A DNA stretch of 64,000 nucleotides, taken from assembly GCF_037176765.1 (NCBI RefSeq), contig NC_090024.1, forward strand, positions 59,750,861 through 59,814,860. Reading direction: 5' to 3'. The stretch comes from Anolis sagrei. Its lineage: Eukaryota; Chordata; Lepidosauria; Squamata; Anolidae. Positions 61,902 to 64,000 of the stretch are shown one piece after another (positions within the stretch are counted from its first letter, which is position 1; each line of letters opens with the position of its first letter). Under the pieces are notes generated by a model. It worked only from the letters and a program-made list of their open reading frames with translations, searched no databases and was not told the origin of the DNA. The translations under genes and the position numbers were made by a program.

Positions 61902-62614
61902 GTAAAAAAAAGGAAATACAATTCCAGTTCTTTTTAGCATTGTGCTTTTATTTTCACATTTATTTTCACCTCTATGTATGATGCAAACAATAGAAGCAGA
62001 AATCCATATTTTTCTGACTCTGTATGCATAGATAGCTAACCTCGCTAAATGAATAGCATCCAATGCAGAACCACAGGTGCGTTTTGAACACTGACAGATT
62101 AGGGAAATCTATGATGTAAACAATAGTACTGTGAGCTTCACAAGTAGTGAATCCCCCATCAAAGCAGACCATACCCAATGCTTTCTGAGTTGTTCTGGAA
62201 AATGGAGCAGAAAAGTCCCCAAGGATCTCTCCCTGTCAGCAAAGATATGTACAAATAATTAATTCTCACTATGCTGGCATGTCATAGCAACCCTGATCTA
62301 CCTCCTGAGATGGTTATTTTCCACTGCTCAAGAATAAGGTAGCAAGGGGGGTGGGGGTGGTATTTTCTGTACTGTGTTTACTTCATCATCAATTTAGTCC
62401 TTCAAGTCCAAATTCCCACCATATGTTACTCTCCTGCTTTGTGTGCTGACAGCCTTCTATGGCCTCTGCACATTGATTTGTGGGCTTGAAGTCACATCCA
62501 GCCGAAAGACCAGCCACTGGATTGGGATTGCTATAAATCATTTCAAAAGGAGAGCCCAGCTTTCTCCCTTCTGCCAATCTAATATAAATATTAAGGGGAG
62601 GGGTTAGATTTTCT

Positions 62615-62888
62615 TTTCTTTTTTGTGTGTGTCAGGAGCAACTTGAGAAACTGCAAGTCGCTTCTGGTGTGAAAGAATTGGCCGTCTGCAAGGATGTTGC
62701 CCAGAGGATGCCCGGATATTTTGATGTTTAACATCCTTGTGGGAGGCTTCTCTCATGTCCCCACATGGGGAGCTGGAGCTGGAGCTGACAGAGGGAACTC
62801 ATCCATGGTCTCCCCAGATTTGAACCTCTGACCTGTTGGTCTTCAGTCCTGCCGGCACAAGGGTTTAACCCACTGCGCCACTGCATTA
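62615..62888 (-). mobile_element. tRNA-derived SINE (TTGCTCCTGA-tail family), minus strand
   Basis: GTGTGTCAGGAGCAACTTGA, GAAACTGCAAGTCGCTTCTG, GGCTTCTCTCATGTCCCCAC, then ATTTGAACCTCTGACC (B-box on minus) and GGTTTAACCCACTGCGCCAC (A-box). A near-complete copy. Confidence 0.88.
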
Positions 62889-63228
62889 GATATTTCTCTC
62901 CTTCCTGCCCTTGTCCAAAGAAAGACTTAGCTAATTAATTAAAAGAATGAAAAATGTTGCTGAAACATCCAAGGACAGAAGAAATATAATTCAGGCTCCA
63001 TAACCCAGGCTGGTTCCGGAGGGGACTGTATTATGCAGTTTTAATGCCTGATTCACTCGCATGTTACAGGTCTAAAGGATCTAGTGGCCAACATGTTTTG
63101 TTTGGCATGAGGTTTTGGGGAGAGGTAGCCCACTTTACCAGAGACATGGTGGCCAATATGTATGTCCATGATTGAGTCGGAGGAAGACATGGAAAATAAG
63201 TACAAGAGACACAAACATTAGTTGATTG

Positions 63229-63461
63229 GAGTGCTGTGAGTTTTCCAGGATGTATGGCCATGTTCTAGAAGCATTCTCTCCTGATGTTTCACCCACATCT
63301 ATGGCAGGCATCCTCAGAGGTTGAGAGGTTTGTTGGAGACTAGGCAAGTGAGGTTTATGTGTCTGTGAAATGTCCAGGGTGGGAGAAAGAACTCTTGGCA
63401 GTTTGAGGCAAGTGTGGATATAGCAACTGGCCACCTTGATTAGCATTGACGTTGGGAAAAG
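63229..63461. mobile_element. Penelope-like fragment flanked by a ~31-bp direct repeat
   Basis: TGTGAGTTTTCCAGGATGTA, TGGCCATGTTCTAGAAGCAT, TCTATGGCAGGCATCCTCAG, then CCAGGGTGGGAGAAAGAACT and CACCTTGATTAGCATTGACG. AAGTACAAGAGACACAAACA plus TTAGTTGATTG flanks it at 63198-63228 and, with one mismatch, 63462-63492. Confidence 0.75.
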
Positions 63462-63492
63462 AAGTACAAGAGACACAAACATCAGTTGATTG

Positions 63493-63965
63493 CCTTAATT
63501 GTGGCTTTTTAAAAGAGGAAATGGTTGTGAAGTAACACAGATGTCTTAGCATAGCAATTTAATATATGTGTAAAAGGCCTTTGAGCCATTTCATATTGGA
63601 AAAAACAAAGCTATGTTTTTACTTGCTTGTGTCCAAGGCAAAAATATAGTGTATCAGTCGGCAGGGATAGCTTAATCTCATCAACTAATAATCCCTTTGT
63701 TAATGTATTGATTTTAATCCCTCCTGAGACAGAGTTTTGCTCAGGAGAAGGAAACATGTGTCCAGCCATCATGGAGCTCATCTAATGAGAAAAACAGAGT
63801 ATTAATTGAATATATAAAAAAATAAGTTTAAAAAGGCAACCACTTCTTGTTCCTGCCCATCAGTTGTTTCCTTTTAAATCCTCCACTCCTTCATTTTTTA
63901 TGATCTCAGCAAACCTGGGATAGGGATCCCATATTAGCTGAAATTGTGCATATGCCCTTGCAGGT
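63493..63965. other. TMEM241 intron 11, no recognised feature
   Basis: AT-rich unique-looking DNA up to the candidate acceptor near the window end. Confidence 0.35.
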
Positions 63966-64000
63966 GACATTTATATAGGTTGTTTCAGAGAACATATAAT
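63966..64000 (+). CDS. TMEM241: Candidate start of TMEM241 exon 12, cut by window edge
   Basis: CCCTTGCAG followed by GTGACATTTATATAGG would continue the split Gly as GDIYIG, compared with human GDLFSV. Phase fits, but only G-D is conserved and the pyrimidine tract is weak, so a chance acceptor is quite possible. Confidence 0.25.

Noticed and set aside
1-64000. CRISPR array or bacterial operon
   Set aside because: Regular repeats present are microsatellites, the telomere-like array or transposon words; genes have introns and vertebrate repeats throughout.
1-64000. Endogenous retrovirus or Polinton
   Set aside because: No gag, protease, envelope, capsid or integrase-like protein and no long direct terminal repeats were recognised.

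Overview
The window is nuclear DNA of a squamate reptile, probably a lizard. Three host genes are split by many introns. The spaces between exons are packed with a repeat mix typical of squamates: BovB/RTE, CR1 and L2-like LINEs, tRNA- and 5S-derived SINEs, Penelope-like fragments, hAT-like fold-back MITEs, mariner and Tigger-like DNA transposons, and Helitron-like copies. The species cannot be fixed from the sequence alone.

Host genes, left to right: (1) RMC1 (C18orf8), minus strand; only coding exon 1 is inside the window and the rest lies to the left. (2) RIOK3, minus strand, complete: 13 coding exons from 23471 down to 7042. They join in frame to a 519-codon protein, with P-loop, catalytic Asp406 and metal-binding Asp423 in place. 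(3) TMEM241, plus strand: coding exons 1-11 from 31990 to 61901 (201 residues). The 3' exon(s) lie mostly or wholly beyond the right edge. RMC1 - RIOK3 - TMEM241 is the gene order of human 18q11 read in the opposite direction. RIOK3 and TMEM241 diverge from each other across about 8.5 kb.

Region by region: 1-7 kb holds LINE/SINE debris around the RMC1 CpG promoter, then a BovB copy with a target duplication. 7-23.5 kb is RIOK3. 23.5-32 kb is the RIOK3-TMEM241 intergenic space. It is dominated by fold-back MITEs, Penelope-like fragments, a ~0.9-kb degenerate telomere-like array with a short inverted partner, and a GC-rich block with an unrecognised ORF. 32-64 kb is TMEM241. Its introns carry a mariner with matching ends, a hAT element with an 8-bp target duplication, a Jockey/I-type LINE with a 466-codon reading frame, a second BovB nested in a Tigger-like element, and several L2-like LINEs.

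RMC1 acts in the Mon1-Ccz1 complex that activates Rab7 and supports NPC1-dependent cholesterol export. TMEM241 is a nucleotide-sugar-transporter-like protein reported to act in mannose-6-phosphate tagging and cholesterol traffic. RIOK3 is an atypical kinase of pre-40S maturation and innate immune signalling. No operon, CRISPR array, bacterial feature or retroviral provirus was seen. The most unusual structure is the telomere-like array bounded by Penelope-like end fragments (about 26.3-27.7 kb).
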